Of a DNA stretch of 64,000 nt, positions 26,210-34,857 are shown piece after piece (the stretch's first letter is position 1; every line of letters starts with the position of its first letter). A program made the translations under genes and the position numbers. The notes below the pieces were generated by a model. The model was not told the origin of the DNA, did no database searches, and worked only from the letters and a program-made list of their open reading frames with translations. Source of the DNA: Ferruginibacter sp. (GTDB lineage: Bacteria > Bacteroidota > Bacteroidia > Chitinophagales > Chitinophagaceae); NCBI GenBank assembly GCA_019638525.1, contig JAHBTO010000001.1, positions 62,001 through 126,000 of the forward strand. Direction: 5' to 3'.

Positions 26210-26234
26210 AATGGGCAAATTTCATTTGCCCATT
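26210..26234. terminator. Hairpin between converging genes, overlapping the lpxD-like stop
   Basis: An 11-bp perfect palindromic stem (AATGGGCAAAT at 26210-26220 and ATTTGCCCATT at 26224-26234) with a 3-base loop. The right arm encodes the last codons and stop of the minus-strand gene. No long T-tract is present on either side, so it may be a weak terminator or simply an RNA-stabilising hairpin. Confidence 0.5.
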
Positions 26235-27166
26235 ACTTTATCCCACAGTTCAGGAATCCTTTTTATCCAAACCAGTTCACGCTTGGTTACTCCGGCTTCC
26301 TGTGCAGGAGTTCCCCAATATGTCTTATTTCCTTCAAGGCTACCACCTACAGCTGTTCTTGCCAATAATACAGCATTGGCTCCAATGGTTAAAGTTTTAT
26401 TTACAATTACCTGGCCCCATAATGTTACTCCGTCTTCAATATTTACTACACCTGCAATTACTACATTGGCTGCCATCAGGCAATTTTTTCCTATGGTAGT
26501 ATCATGGCCCACATGTATTAAATTATCCAGTTTACTGCCTTTGCCAATAATGGTATCATGTGTTACGCCACGGTCAATAGTACAGTTGGCTCCAATTTCC
26601 ACATCATCTTCAATTATAACCCGACCGCAACTGGGCATTTTTTTATACCAAACTTCACGGTCTTTTTTACCATTGTAATAAAATGCATCGCTGCCAATTA
26701 CAGTGCCTGCCTGTATCACCACATTATCACCAATGATACAATTATCCATAATACTAACATTAGGATGTATCACTGTATTTTTTCCTATTAAAACCTGATG
26801 GCCAATGAATGCACCGGGATAAATATAACTTCCCTCGCCCACCACAGCAGTATCACTAATTAAACCACTGGTTTTTTTAAACGGCCTGAAATGATTTACA
26901 ATTTTACAATACGCATCAAAAGGGTTATCTACAATTAATAATGCTTTTCCTTCGGGCACTTCTGTTTCTTTATTGATGATGATAAAACTTGCTGCACTGT
27001 GCAAACACTTATCATAATATTTTGGATGATCTACAAATACAAGATCCCCTTTTTCAACTTTATGTATTTCGTTAATGCCGGTTGCAAAATCAGTAGTATT
27101 GCCTATTAATTTTGCATTAATCAACCCGGCAATCCAGGTTAAAGAAACAGGAGAAGGAAATTGCAT
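26222..27166 (-). CDS. lpxD: LpxD-like UDP-3-O-acylglucosamine N-acyltransferase family protein
   Basis: A 314-residue acyltransferase counted from the ATG at 27166 (a start 6 codons upstream is possible). The N-terminal uridine-binding-like domain (about 1-95, INEIHKVEKGDLVFVDHPKYY) is followed by many hexapeptide repeats forming a left-handed beta helix, with the catalytic His probably in NLIHVGHDTTIG. LpxD adds a 3-hydroxyacyl chain to UDP-glucosamine in lipid A synthesis. The motif stretch AGVVNIEDGVTLWGQVIVNK is the same family, but the enzyme is shorter than many LpxD proteins, and some Bacteroidota carry a second LpxD-like protein of unknown acceptor. The family call is firm and the substrate less so. 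Confidence 0.85.
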   Translation of the reverse strand: MQFPSPVSLTWIAGLINAKLIGNTTDFATGINEIHKVEKGDLVFVDHPKYYDKCLHSAASFIIINKETEVPEGKALLIVDNPFDAYCKIVNHFRPFKKTSGLISDTAVVGEGSYIYPGAFIGHQVLIGKNTVIHPNVSIMDNCIIGDNVVIQAGTVIGSDAFYYNGKKDREVWYKKMPSCGRVIIEDDVEIGANCTIDRGVTHDTIIGKGSKLDNLIHVGHDTTIGKNCLMAANVVIAGVVNIEDGVTLWGQVIVNKTLTIGANAVLLARTAVGGSLEGNKTYWGTPAQEAGVTKRELVWIKRIPELWDKVMGK

Positions 27167-27552
27167 AATCAAAAATTTAATCAAAGGTACATGCTTTACT
27201 CAAATTCTGTTTTTATCAAAAATGCATCTTAAACCGTGGATTTTTTAAGAATCCGGAAAAATATTTTTTATTTTTTTTACCCGGTAAAATAAGGCTATCT
27301 GCTTGTTTGCGTTATTATTTATTAAATAAAGAATTGAAAAAGAGTTATAAAAAAATAAATAAAAAACTTTTTTACGATGCCTGCAAATACAGCAGGGGCA
27401 ATGCTTTTATGCATTGATAGTTTTTTATTTTACACTATTAACACTTTCTTCTTTTTTAAAATTTTTTAAAACACTAAAAAAATAATTAAAAAATCATTGC
27501 GATTATCCACAGCCCATTTTTAAATGTTAATAAAATTTATTGAAAAATTTTT
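27167..27552. other. AT-rich gene-free stretch
   Basis: About 385 bases with no supported gene. It is rich in A and T runs and in short imperfect hairpins. The lpxD-like promoter is expected at its left end on the minus strand. Nothing else is clear. Confidence 0.35.
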
Positions 27553-27581
27553 TTGGTTAGCAGAAATTCTTTTTAATATTG
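27553..27581 (+). promoter_or_regulatory. Promoter TTG-N18-TAATATTG
   Basis: TTG at 27553-27555 and TAATATTG at 27574-27581 are separated by 18 bases, matching the Bacteroidota pattern (TTG, about 19 bases, TAnnTTTG) at all but one position. Transcription would start near 27586-27588, at the GGG of the hairpin. Confidence 0.55.
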
Positions 27582-27585
27582 TGTA

Positions 27586-27660
27586 GGGAATTTGGTTCCC
27601 GGTACTTACTAACCCATCTATATATCAAAGCCTGGCTAAAAAGCCGGGCTTTATTTTTCT
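27586..27660 (+). ncRNA. Candidate small RNA or attenuated leader upstream of the GNAT gene
   Basis: From the predicted start the RNA would open with a hairpin (GGGAA 27586-27590, loop TTTGG, TTCCC 27596-27600), then a 26-base linker, then a terminator stem (AAAGCCTGGC 27627-27636, GCCGGGCTTT 27643-27652, one G-U pair) followed by TATTTTTCT. There is no reading frame inside it. This makes a transcript of about 70-75 nucleotides. It could be an independent small RNA or an attenuator for the GNAT gene that starts 24 bases later. Structure is seen in the sequence; expression is a guess. Confidence 0.5.
27627..27660 (+). terminator. Terminator before the GNAT gene
   Basis: A 10-bp stem with one G-U pair and a 6-base A-rich loop, followed by T-rich sequence. 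No plus-strand protein gene precedes it within 1.4 kb, so it must end a short RNA or act as an attenuator. Confidence 0.8.
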
Positions 27661-27684
27661 GTTCATCTTAAAAAATGTATACCA

Positions 27685-28143
27685 TTGAATGAATTTGTAA
27701 AAGATGATTTTATCATCAGCACTAACAAAAAAAAATTGGATGTAGCATATATACATCATTACCTGTGTAATGAAAGTTACTGGGCAAAAAATATCCCTTT
27801 ATCAATTGTTATAAAATCAATTGAAGGTTCATTATGTTTTGGGTTATATCAAAAAAAAGGATATACAGAAACAGTACAAATTGGTTTTGCAAGAGTAGTT
27901 ACAGATTATGCAACCTTTGGTTACCTGGCCGATGTTTTTGTTGATGAAAAATACAGAAGCCGTGGTTTGGCAACCTGGATGATGGAAATAATTATGAACC
28001 ACAAAAACCTGCAGGGTCTTAGACGTTGGCTACTAGCCACCAGGGATGCCCATGCTTTGTATTTAAAATTTGGGTTTTTACCATTGGATAAACCCGAACG
28101 GATAATGAGCTACAAGCCATTTGAAGAATATCCACAAATTTAA
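27685..28143 (+). CDS. GNAT family N-acetyltransferase
   Basis: A 152-residue acetyltransferase. The acetyl-CoA-binding motif A is RSRGLATWMM (the R/Q-x-x-G-x-A pattern), preceded by LADVFVDEKY and followed by WLLATRDAHALYLKFGF. The ISTNKKKLDVAYIHHYL and SYWAKNIP opening is typical of one Bacteroidota branch. The frame has no early ATG. TTG at 27685 fits the domain start. A nearby ATG at 27675 is out of frame and ends after five codons. The acceptor molecule is unknown. Confidence 0.88.
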   Translation: MNEFVKDDFIISTNKKKLDVAYIHHYLCNESYWAKNIPLSIVIKSIEGSLCFGLYQKKGYTETVQIGFARVVTDYATFGYLADVFVDEKYRSRGLATWMMEIIMNHKNLQGLRRWLLATRDAHALYLKFGFLPLDKPERIMSYKPFEEYPQI

Positions 28144-28184
28144 CTCTTAATTATATCCTTAACTTGCAGTAAAATTCATAACAC

Positions 28185-29060
28185 ATGCTTAAATCGATGA
28201 CGGGATTTGGAAGGGCAGAACAAACTGAAAATGATAAAACCTTCCTGGTAGAAGTAAAAGCACTTAATGGAAAACAATTTGAACTTCAATTAAGGCTACC
28301 TCCTTTATTAAAACCTTATGAATTTGAAATACGCAATACCATTCAGGAAAATTTAATACGAGGTACTATTGATTGTACAATTACCATAAAACAAAACGGA
28401 ACTTCAAAACCTGTTAACATAAACACCGATTTAATAAAAGCATATTATACACAAATTGAAACATTGGCCGGTGAATTAAAGATTGACACCAATTCGGTAT
28501 TAAGTGCACTACTGCGCCTGCCCGAGGTAGTAACACCTTCCAATGATGTTTTAAATGAATCGGATTTTAAAGACTTTAATAAAGTTTTGCTGGAAGCTTT
28601 GAATGACCTTAACCAGCACCGCACCGATGAAGGCGCAGTGCTTGAACAAGACTTAATATCTCGTATTAACAATATAAAAGAGCAGGAAGAAGCCATTTTA
28701 AAACTTGAACCCAACCGCAAAGCAAGGATAAAAGAAGAAATAAATAACTTGCTGGTAAAACATGTTGGTAAAGAAAATATTGATAACAACCGCATGGAAC
28801 AGGAACTTATTTATTATATGGAGAAGATAGATATACATGAAGAACAAATAAGATTGCGACAGCACTGTGAATATTTTAAATCAGTTGTAAAAGAACCTGA
28901 AGAAGATAAAGGCAAAAAATTGTCGTTTATTTTACAGGAAATAGGGCGTGAGATAAATACAACCGGCAGCAAAGCCTATGATGCCGACATACAGAAATGT
29001 GTAGTAAAAATGAAAAGCGAACTGGAGAAGGCAAAAGAACAGGTGCTTAATATTTTATAA
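28185..29060 (+). CDS. YicC family endoribonuclease-like protein
   Basis: A 291-residue protein with the YicC N-terminal domain (MLKSMTGFGRAE at the start, KALNGKQFELQLRLP) and the C-terminal DUF1732 domain (HCEYFKSVV, then KKLSFILQEIGREINTTGSKA). Both halves are intact and the length is normal. E. coli YicC has been described as a small-RNA-degrading endoribonuclease. The link to RNA turnover is knowledge of the family. It precedes gldH by 33 bases, so the two may be transcribed together. Confidence 0.94.
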   Translation: MLKSMTGFGRAEQTENDKTFLVEVKALNGKQFELQLRLPPLLKPYEFEIRNTIQENLIRGTIDCTITIKQNGTSKPVNINTDLIKAYYTQIETLAGELKIDTNSVLSALLRLPEVVTPSNDVLNESDFKDFNKVLLEALNDLNQHRTDEGAVLEQDLISRINNIKEQEEAILKLEPNRKARIKEEINNLLVKHVGKENIDNNRMEQELIYYMEKIDIHEEQIRLRQHCEYFKSVVKEPEEDKGKKLSFILQEIGREINTTGSKAYDADIQKCVVKMKSELEKAKEQVLNIL

Positions 29061-29093
29061 CCTTAAAAAAAATAAGACCAACGTATTTAATTT

Positions 29094-29585
29094 ATGGTAA
29101 CCGGCATGATAAAAAAATTTTCACTGATGGTTCTGCTATTTACAGCAGGGTTAATTTTTATTGTATCATGCAAACAAATTGATTTATTTGAGAAAGATAC
29201 TGTAATACCCAACTATAGCTGGAAATCTGATTTTAAAGTAACCGGCTCTTTTACAATTACAGACACACTATCTGCTTATAGTATTTACCTTGTACTTAGG
29301 CATACCGATGCCTATAAATACAATAATATTTGGCTAAACATTGGCTTACAACCACCGGGAGATAGTTTAATTATTCAAAAAGTAAATTTGCAACTTGGTG
29401 ATGATATTAACGGATGGGAAGGTACAGGGATGAATGATATTTGGGAATTGCGTAAGTTATTAAATGGACAGCCCAGGCGATTTAAAAAACCGGGCACTTA
29501 CAACTTTAGTATTTCACAAATTATGAGAGATGACCCATTGGAAAAAATCATGAGTGTGGGTATGCGGATAGAGAAAAAACAATAA
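29094..29585 (+). CDS. gldH: Gliding motility lipoprotein GldH
   Basis: A 163-residue lipoprotein with a signal peptide and lipobox (FIVSCKQ, lipidated Cys about residue 26). The mature part shows the family pattern VIPNYSWKSDF, then VLRHTDAYKYNNIWLNI and GWEGTGMNDIWELR. GldH is one of the lipoproteins needed for gliding in Flavobacterium, although many non-gliding Bacteroidota keep it. An in-frame ATG at 29106 gives a more compact signal peptide and may be the real start. Confidence 0.87.
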   Translation: MVTGMIKKFSLMVLLFTAGLIFIVSCKQIDLFEKDTVIPNYSWKSDFKVTGSFTITDTLSAYSIYLVLRHTDAYKYNNIWLNIGLQPPGDSLIIQKVNLQLGDDINGWEGTGMNDIWELRKLLNGQPRRFKKPGTYNFSISQIMRDDPLEKIMSVGMRIEKKQ

Positions 29586-29660
29586 TAAAATTAACAAAGC
29601 CTTTATCACAAAAAAATAAACATCCCGTTTTTATAAAAACAATTATTTATTTTGCGTTTT

Positions 29661-30497
29661 ATGAAATTAAAACTCCTGGCCTGCTTCCTGTTTTTATCCA
29701 TTGTTGCTAATGCACAGTCTCAGCATAACGAATATGTTCAAAAAGGCGAATTTGGTATTACTGCAGGCTTAGCCCATTATTTTGGAGATTTAAACACAAG
29801 GGCTGCCATTAACCGGCCTAAAGTGGCTCTTGGTGCATTTTTTCGTAAACAGTTTGGTAATTATGTAGGAGTACGGCTAAGTGCACATTATGCCCAATTG
29901 GGTTATAGTGATATTTACAGCAGAAACGAATATCAAAACCTTAGGAACTTAAGTTTCAATTCAAATATCTGGGAAGTGGCCTTACAAGGCGATTTTAATT
30001 TTTTTAAATTCATTCCCGGCGACCCCTATTATGGTTTTACACCTTATATAACATTAGGCGTAGGTGTATTTACATACGACCCCTATGCATATATTAACGG
30101 GCAAAAAGAATTTTTACGTCCGCTTGGTACCGAAGGGCAGTTAATAGGTTACAACGGCAGAAAACCCTATAATACACTTGCCGTTTGCATACCATTGGGG
30201 GTTGGTATTAAATATAACCTTACCGATAAAATAAATGTATCTTTTGAAGTGGCACACCGCTTTACCACTACCGATTACCTGGATGATGTAAGTACCACTT
30301 ATGCCGGTGCAAATAATTTTACACCGCTATCTACCGCTGCTTTATTACAAGACCGCTCAGTTGAAATAAGGCCACTAAACCCTTTAGGTGTTGAAGGTGT
30401 ACAACGGGGTTTTGCCAAACAAAAAGATCAATATATCATTGCAGAAGTTGGCATAACTTATAATATAAGTACTTATAAATGCCCATCTGCAAAATAG
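29661..30497 (+). CDS. porG: PorG-like outer-membrane beta-barrel protein (DUF6089)
   Basis: A 278-residue protein, started at ATG 29661; the 3-codon longer TTG start is unlikely. It has a signal peptide (MKLKLLACFLFLSIVANAQ) and an eight-strand-like barrel. Typical stretches are KGEFGITAGLAHYFGDLN, DPYYGFTPYITLGVGVFTYDPYA and a tail in NISTYKCPSAK. It matches the DUF6089/PorG family. In Porphyromonas, porG is a T9SS gene located just before uppS, bamA and ompH genes. Here it is likewise upstream of uppS-bamA, but a large gene intervenes. The symbol rests on family and position. Confidence 0.75.
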   Translation: MKLKLLACFLFLSIVANAQSQHNEYVQKGEFGITAGLAHYFGDLNTRAAINRPKVALGAFFRKQFGNYVGVRLSAHYAQLGYSDIYSRNEYQNLRNLSFNSNIWEVALQGDFNFFKFIPGDPYYGFTPYITLGVGVFTYDPYAYINGQKEFLRPLGTEGQLIGYNGRKPYNTLAVCIPLGVGIKYNLTDKINVSFEVAHRFTTTDYLDDVSTTYAGANNFTPLSTAALLQDRSVEIRPLNPLGVEGVQRGFAKQKDQYIIAEVGITYNISTYKCPSAK

Positions 30498-30753
30498 AGG
30501 TTGGCCAAGTATCCTGTGTATCTCCTATATTAAATATTGTTTATTTTAAACCGTGGTTTGCCGGGTAAAAAAGAATAATTTTATTCTGATAAATAATTTT
30601 TCTTTTAAATAAACTTATTTATTTTTACAACCTCCCCAATTAAAACAAATACCCAGGTTTACATTTAATTTTTCTTCCAAAGAACAACAAAGAGTAAATC
30701 CTTATCATTCTGTGATGAGACCATAGTTTTTAACCAAGCAAACAAACTAAACT
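30498..30753. promoter_or_regulatory. AT-rich upstream region of the large T9SS protein gene
   Basis: About 256 bases, AT-rich, without a gene. A TATTTTTA box at about 30619 resembles the Bacteroidota -7 element. No clear -33 element or terminator is visible. Confidence 0.35.
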
Positions 30754-33700
30754 ATGGCGTTCATTCGCAACTGTACTGTGCTGGCAGTAATGGCATTGTG
30801 TATGTCGGTTACAAATGCACAAACGGTTAGTTATCCTTCATTAGCATCTCAATTGCTGAAATCAACAGCAACAGATGCAGCCAACTTATTAAACCAGGCA
30901 AAGCCAGGTAGTAATTTTATTACTGAAGAATATTCTACAATGCCGGCAAACGGTATCATTTTAATTTACGATTCAACAATTACAGATAATCTTGCCTGCA
31001 GGGTACAAAGCGATGGTAACAGTTATATTAAATTTTCGGCTGCAGAGGATAATGGCCTTTGTTTTGGATTGTATCAATACCTGCAAAATCTTGGTTTTAG
31101 GTTTTACCTGCCCGGAACAATATGGCAAACCATACCAACCCTGTCAAACATCTACATAAAAACCGATAGTATTTACAATTCGGAATTTAAATACAATGGC
31201 TGGTTTATTAGCGGTGGGCATAATACCTGGGTAATGGATAACAACAGAGATTATAACTGGGATGTATATTTTGGGCAAAATGGCCATAACTGGGCATTAT
31301 ACCAACGTCGAAATGGTATGACGGGCAAATACAGGTTTATGGGGCATCGTGGCGATATTACAACCGGTGCTTACTTAACCACCTTACAAAACAATCCGTG
31401 TTATGTTGCCAACTTTAATAATTCCCGTGCAGCCAGTGCCAGTTCGGTACCCGATATAAATAATGAAGCTGCCATTAACTTATGGGCTACTGCTATTGAA
31501 GAAAAATATACAAGCCTCAACAATGCTATCAACAGCAATGTACCATTGTATATAAACCGGTACAGGAAGATGAACTACAATTATCACAATATTGGTATTG
31601 AAGTTCCGGATGGTGCAAGGTGGGGAAACTCTACAGATTTAAATGGATGCCCCGGCAATGGTTATCCATCAGCAAGCGATCAGCATATCATTCTTTCAAA
31701 CAAAACTGCTGAAAAATTAAATTCAGATTTCCCCGGCAAACATTACCAGGTATATGCTTATTCAAGACATGCAGATATTCCATCACCCGGAATTGCTATC
31801 AACAGCAAAATTGATGTTCAATTAATTCCCGAAGTATACCAAAATTTTACCAGCCCCAATGGGTTAAGAAACCGATGGTATAACTTAACTAAAAATATTT
31901 CGGAATACAATTACTTAAACCTTTCGGGCTGGAGCGGCGAAACACCGGCATTTGATTTAAATAACTTTAAAGAAACCGTTCAGCTGGCTATAGATAAAAA
32001 AAGCCAGGGGCTTGTTTGGGAAACTTCACCGGCAAAATTTGCCAGCTTACCTTACCTGTATGCTGCCAATAAAAATTTATTGGCCGGAATTAACATTGAT
32101 AAAAGCTTACAGGAATTTTGCGGTGCTATGTTTGGTCATGCTTCTCAAACAGTATATGAATTGTTGCATTTTTGGGTAGATAGTAAAAATATAACCGGCG
32201 TTGCTTCAAACAAATATAAATTACCTTATTTATTGAATTTGATAAGCACTGCCGATGTACAAACACAAGCTGATGCCGTTATTGTAAAAGAAAGGATGCT
32301 GGAACTAAAAGCGTATATGCACTACATGGCCATGTACCTTGATTGGGTTACTGACCAAAGAAGCAATGAAGCAAAAAAAGAAAAAGCAGCAGCGCTTTGC
32401 ATCTATCTTGCCAGGATTAATAAGATGATGCTGGTAAACAGTTACTATTTAATTACAACCATTACTGCAAAGTATGCAAACACAAGTGATTTTTACCAGC
32501 AATACAATTGTATAAATGGAACCGCCTATCAAAATGGTAACCTGCCGTTGATTACAGATAATGAAATTGAAAATAACTTTTTAACCGACAAAGCTGAATA
32601 CAGTAACCTCATCAATGATTATAAATTTGAAACTTCATTGTATATAAAAGATAAACTGGCAACTGGCAATTTAAATGCATTGCAAAAAATAAATGTTCAA
32701 TTAAAATATACTAACGGTATTGATAATTACAACAGCGCTGTATTTTATTTTAATGCGCCCGGTGCAGGAAAATTTTCAGTAGCATACAATCCTGTTTTTA
32801 ATTTACCCGGTAAAGGATATATCAACTTCCTGGTAGAAAAAATTGGCGGTAAACTGCAAGTGCTTAATGATGTTACAATAGGTTATACTGATAAGCCCGG
32901 TGAACTGTTGGTACAAATACCAGCTGCTGGTACCTATAAATTCACTATAACATCAAAATACCAATCTACTGTTGATATACAGATTGATGCCGGTAAGAAC
33001 ATATTTTATAAGTCAGGCACATTTTTTGGCAATACCACCGAAATTTATACTGATGTAAATAATATGCCCGGCTATTTTTATGTACCGGCAGGTATAGATA
33101 AAGTATATTTCAGCATTAGCAATAGTAACCCCGGTGGTAACGGTTTTGCATCGCCTGAAAAAATTAATAAAGAATTTGAAATAAAAGATAATGATGGCAA
33201 TTCAATAACTGCCCGTTTTGTAACCTCCAAAGATTCGGCATTATTTTACATTCCCATTCCTGAAGGCAGCAGGGGCAAGTTCTGCCGCATTACAAAAAAA
33301 TCAAACTATGGATTACTGTTTTCAAATATCAGTAACTACTTATGGTATGCTCAGCCTAAACCAACCCCCTGCAAAAATTCTAACTTTACCATTTCTGTTT
33401 TAAAAATAAAAGAGAATTGTATAACCAGGTTAACTGCTAATAATATTTCAGCAAATTATGAATGGCATGTTAATGACAATGGAAATAATTTTACTTACAG
33501 CGGGCAGCCAATAATTGATTTGCCTGCAAACAGTTCTCCCAACACGTCTATAACATTAACAACCGATAATAATTGCAGCACCACAAAAAAACTAAAAGAA
33601 GATAAAAATTACCTACAGGCTATACAGGCATGTGCAGCCGGTGCAACATTACCAGGCGCCACAGGCAAACCTGTTATATATCCCAATCCTACAACGGGGT

Positions 33701-33891
33701 ATTTTACCTGTATGATGTATGGGGTGCAATTAAAAGCAGATGAATTAAATATATTAAATGTGCAAGGAACAAGGGTGGCCGATTTTAACCAGGCCAACGG
33801 TTTTAATATAGGCAATTTACCGGCAGGTATATACTGGTATAAACTTAAAGTAAAAGAAAAGGAATATAGTGGCAGGCTTATTAAGCTATAA
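30754..33891 (+). CDS. Large secreted protein, DUF4838-like, with T9SS sorting domain
   Basis: A 1045-residue exported protein. Signal peptide at about 1-23 (SVTNAQ cleavage). The section FGLYQYLQNLGFRFYLPGTIWQTIP and the later DQHIILSNKTAEKLNSDFPG resemble DUF4838, a family of large carbohydrate-locus proteins related to alpha-glucuronidase-like folds. A beta-rich central part (about 640-860) follows. The C-terminus (about 972-1045) is a T9SS type A sorting domain: VIYPNPTTGYF, LNILNVQGTRV, GIYWYKLKVKEKEYSG. It is thus a T9SS cargo protein delivered to the cell surface or released. It is inserted between porG-like and uppS. I cannot confirm an active enzyme. Confidence 0.72.
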   Translation: MAFIRNCTVLAVMALCMSVTNAQTVSYPSLASQLLKSTATDAANLLNQAKPGSNFITEEYSTMPANGIILIYDSTITDNLACRVQSDGNSYIKFSAAEDNGLCFGLYQYLQNLGFRFYLPGTIWQTIPTLSNIYIKTDSIYNSEFKYNGWFISGGHNTWVMDNNRDYNWDVYFGQNGHNWALYQRRNGMTGKYRFMGHRGDITTGAYLTTLQNNPCYVANFNNSRAASASSVPDINNEAAINLWATAIEEKYTSLNNAINSNVPLYINRYRKMNYNYHNIGIEVPDGARWGNSTDLNGCPGNGYPSASDQHIILSNKTAEKLNSDFPGKHYQVYAYSRHADIPSPGIAINSKIDVQLIPEVYQNFTSPNGLRNRWYNLTKNISEYNYLNLSGWSGETPAFDLNNFKETVQLAIDKKSQGLVWETSPAKFASLPYLYAANKNLLAGINIDKSLQEFCGAMFGHASQTVYELLHFWVDSKNITGVASNKYKLPYLLNLISTADVQTQADAVIVKERMLELKAYMHYMAMYLDWVTDQRSNEAKKEKAAALCIYLARINKMMLVNSYYLITTITAKYANTSDFYQQYNCINGTAYQNGNLPLITDNEIENNFLTDKAEYSNLINDYKFETSLYIKDKLATGNLNALQKINVQLKYTNGIDNYNSAVFYFNAPGAGKFSVAYNPVFNLPGKGYINFLVEKIGGKLQVLNDVTIGYTDKPGELLVQIPAAGTYKFTITSKYQSTVDIQIDAGKNIFYKSGTFFGNTTEIYTDVNNMPGYFYVPAGIDKVYFSISNSNPGGNGFASPEKINKEFEIKDNDGNSITARFVTSKDSALFYIPIPEGSRGKFCRITKKSNYGLLFSNISNYLWYAQPKPTPCKNSNFTISVLKIKENCITRLTANNISANYEWHVNDNGNNFTYSGQPIIDLPANSSPNTSITLTTDNNCSTTKKLKEDKNYLQAIQACAAGATLPGATGKPVIYPNPTTGYFTCMMYGVQLKADELNILNVQGTRVADFNQANGFNIGNLPAGIYWYKLKVKEKEYSGRLIKL

Positions 33892-33920
33892 GGAATACAA
33901 ATTTTACAACTAAAATTTAT

Positions 33921-33928
33921 TACTTTTG
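33921..33928 (+). promoter_or_regulatory. -7 promoter element (TACTTTTG) for uppS
   Basis: A perfect TAnnTTTG match 43 bases before the uppS ATG. It suggests that uppS-bamA is transcribed independently of the large gene upstream. Confidence 0.55.
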
Positions 33929-33971
33929 CCCCCCAAAGTCAGGCCCCTAAGCCTGACTACTCATTTACATT

Positions 33972-34730
33972 ATGAGCCTTAAGGATAAAATTGACATGCA
34001 GCGGTTGCCCAGCCACATTGCCATTATAATGGATGGAAATGGAAGATGGGCAAAAGAAAAAGGCGAAGATCGCCTGTATGGACATTTACATGGTGTGGAA
34101 AGTGTACGTAATATTGTGGAAGCCGCTGCAGAAATGGGTATTCAATACCTTACTTTATACGCTTTTAGTACCGAAAACTGGGATAGGCCTAAATATGAAG
34201 TAAGCGGCCTGATGGAACTATTAGTTGACACTATAAGAAACGAAGTGCCAACATTAAATAAGAACAACATAAAACTGCATGTAATTGGCGATACATCCAT
34301 GTTACCACATGAAGCTAATTACGAGCTAACTGAAGCATTACAGGAAACAGCCAACAATACCGGCCTAAACCTGGTTATGGCTCTTAGTTACAGCAGCCGT
34401 TGGGAAATAAATAATGCCGTAAAGCAAATAGCCGTTGATGTAAAAAATAATAAGCTTAAAAGTGATGATATAAGCAATGAAATTTTTCAACGATATTTAA
34501 CAACAAAAGATTTTCCCGACCCGGAATTAATGATTAGAACAAGCGGAGAATACAGGATAAGCAATTTTCTCCTTTATCAACTGGCATATGCCGAACTTTA
34601 TTTTACTAATACACTTTGGCCCGACTTTAGAAAAGAAAATCTGTATGAAGCCATCCTGGATTATCAGGGCAGAGAAAGAAGGTTTGGTAAAACAGGCGAA
34701 CAAGTAAAAGATGAGGAAGCCACAGGTTAA
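33972..34730 (+). CDS. uppS: Isoprenyl transferase (undecaprenyl diphosphate synthase)
   Basis: A 252-residue cis-prenyltransferase that builds the C55 lipid carrier of cell-wall synthesis from farnesyl and isopentenyl diphosphates. The active-site Asp21 is in AIIMDGNGRWAKEKG, and the conserved C-terminal region is RTSGEYRISNFLLYQLAYAE followed by WPDF and RERRFGKT. Length is normal. It is followed by bamA with a 127-base gap and belongs to the conserved Bacteroidota cluster uppS-bamA-ompH-ompH. Confidence 0.97.
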   Translation: MSLKDKIDMQRLPSHIAIIMDGNGRWAKEKGEDRLYGHLHGVESVRNIVEAAAEMGIQYLTLYAFSTENWDRPKYEVSGLMELLVDTIRNEVPTLNKNNIKLHVIGDTSMLPHEANYELTEALQETANNTGLNLVMALSYSSRWEINNAVKQIAVDVKNNKLKSDDISNEIFQRYLTTKDFPDPELMIRTSGEYRISNFLLYQLAYAELYFTNTLWPDFRKENLYEAILDYQGRERRFGKTGEQVKDEEATG

Positions 34731-34857
34731 AAGAATTAATAATAAGATAATCGTAACCTTAATAATTTCAATCTTTTATTACAGGCAATGATTTAGGATG
34801 AGGTTAACAAATAGTTTTAATTAATGGGCTTAATTTGCCGCACGTAAAAAACAACTG

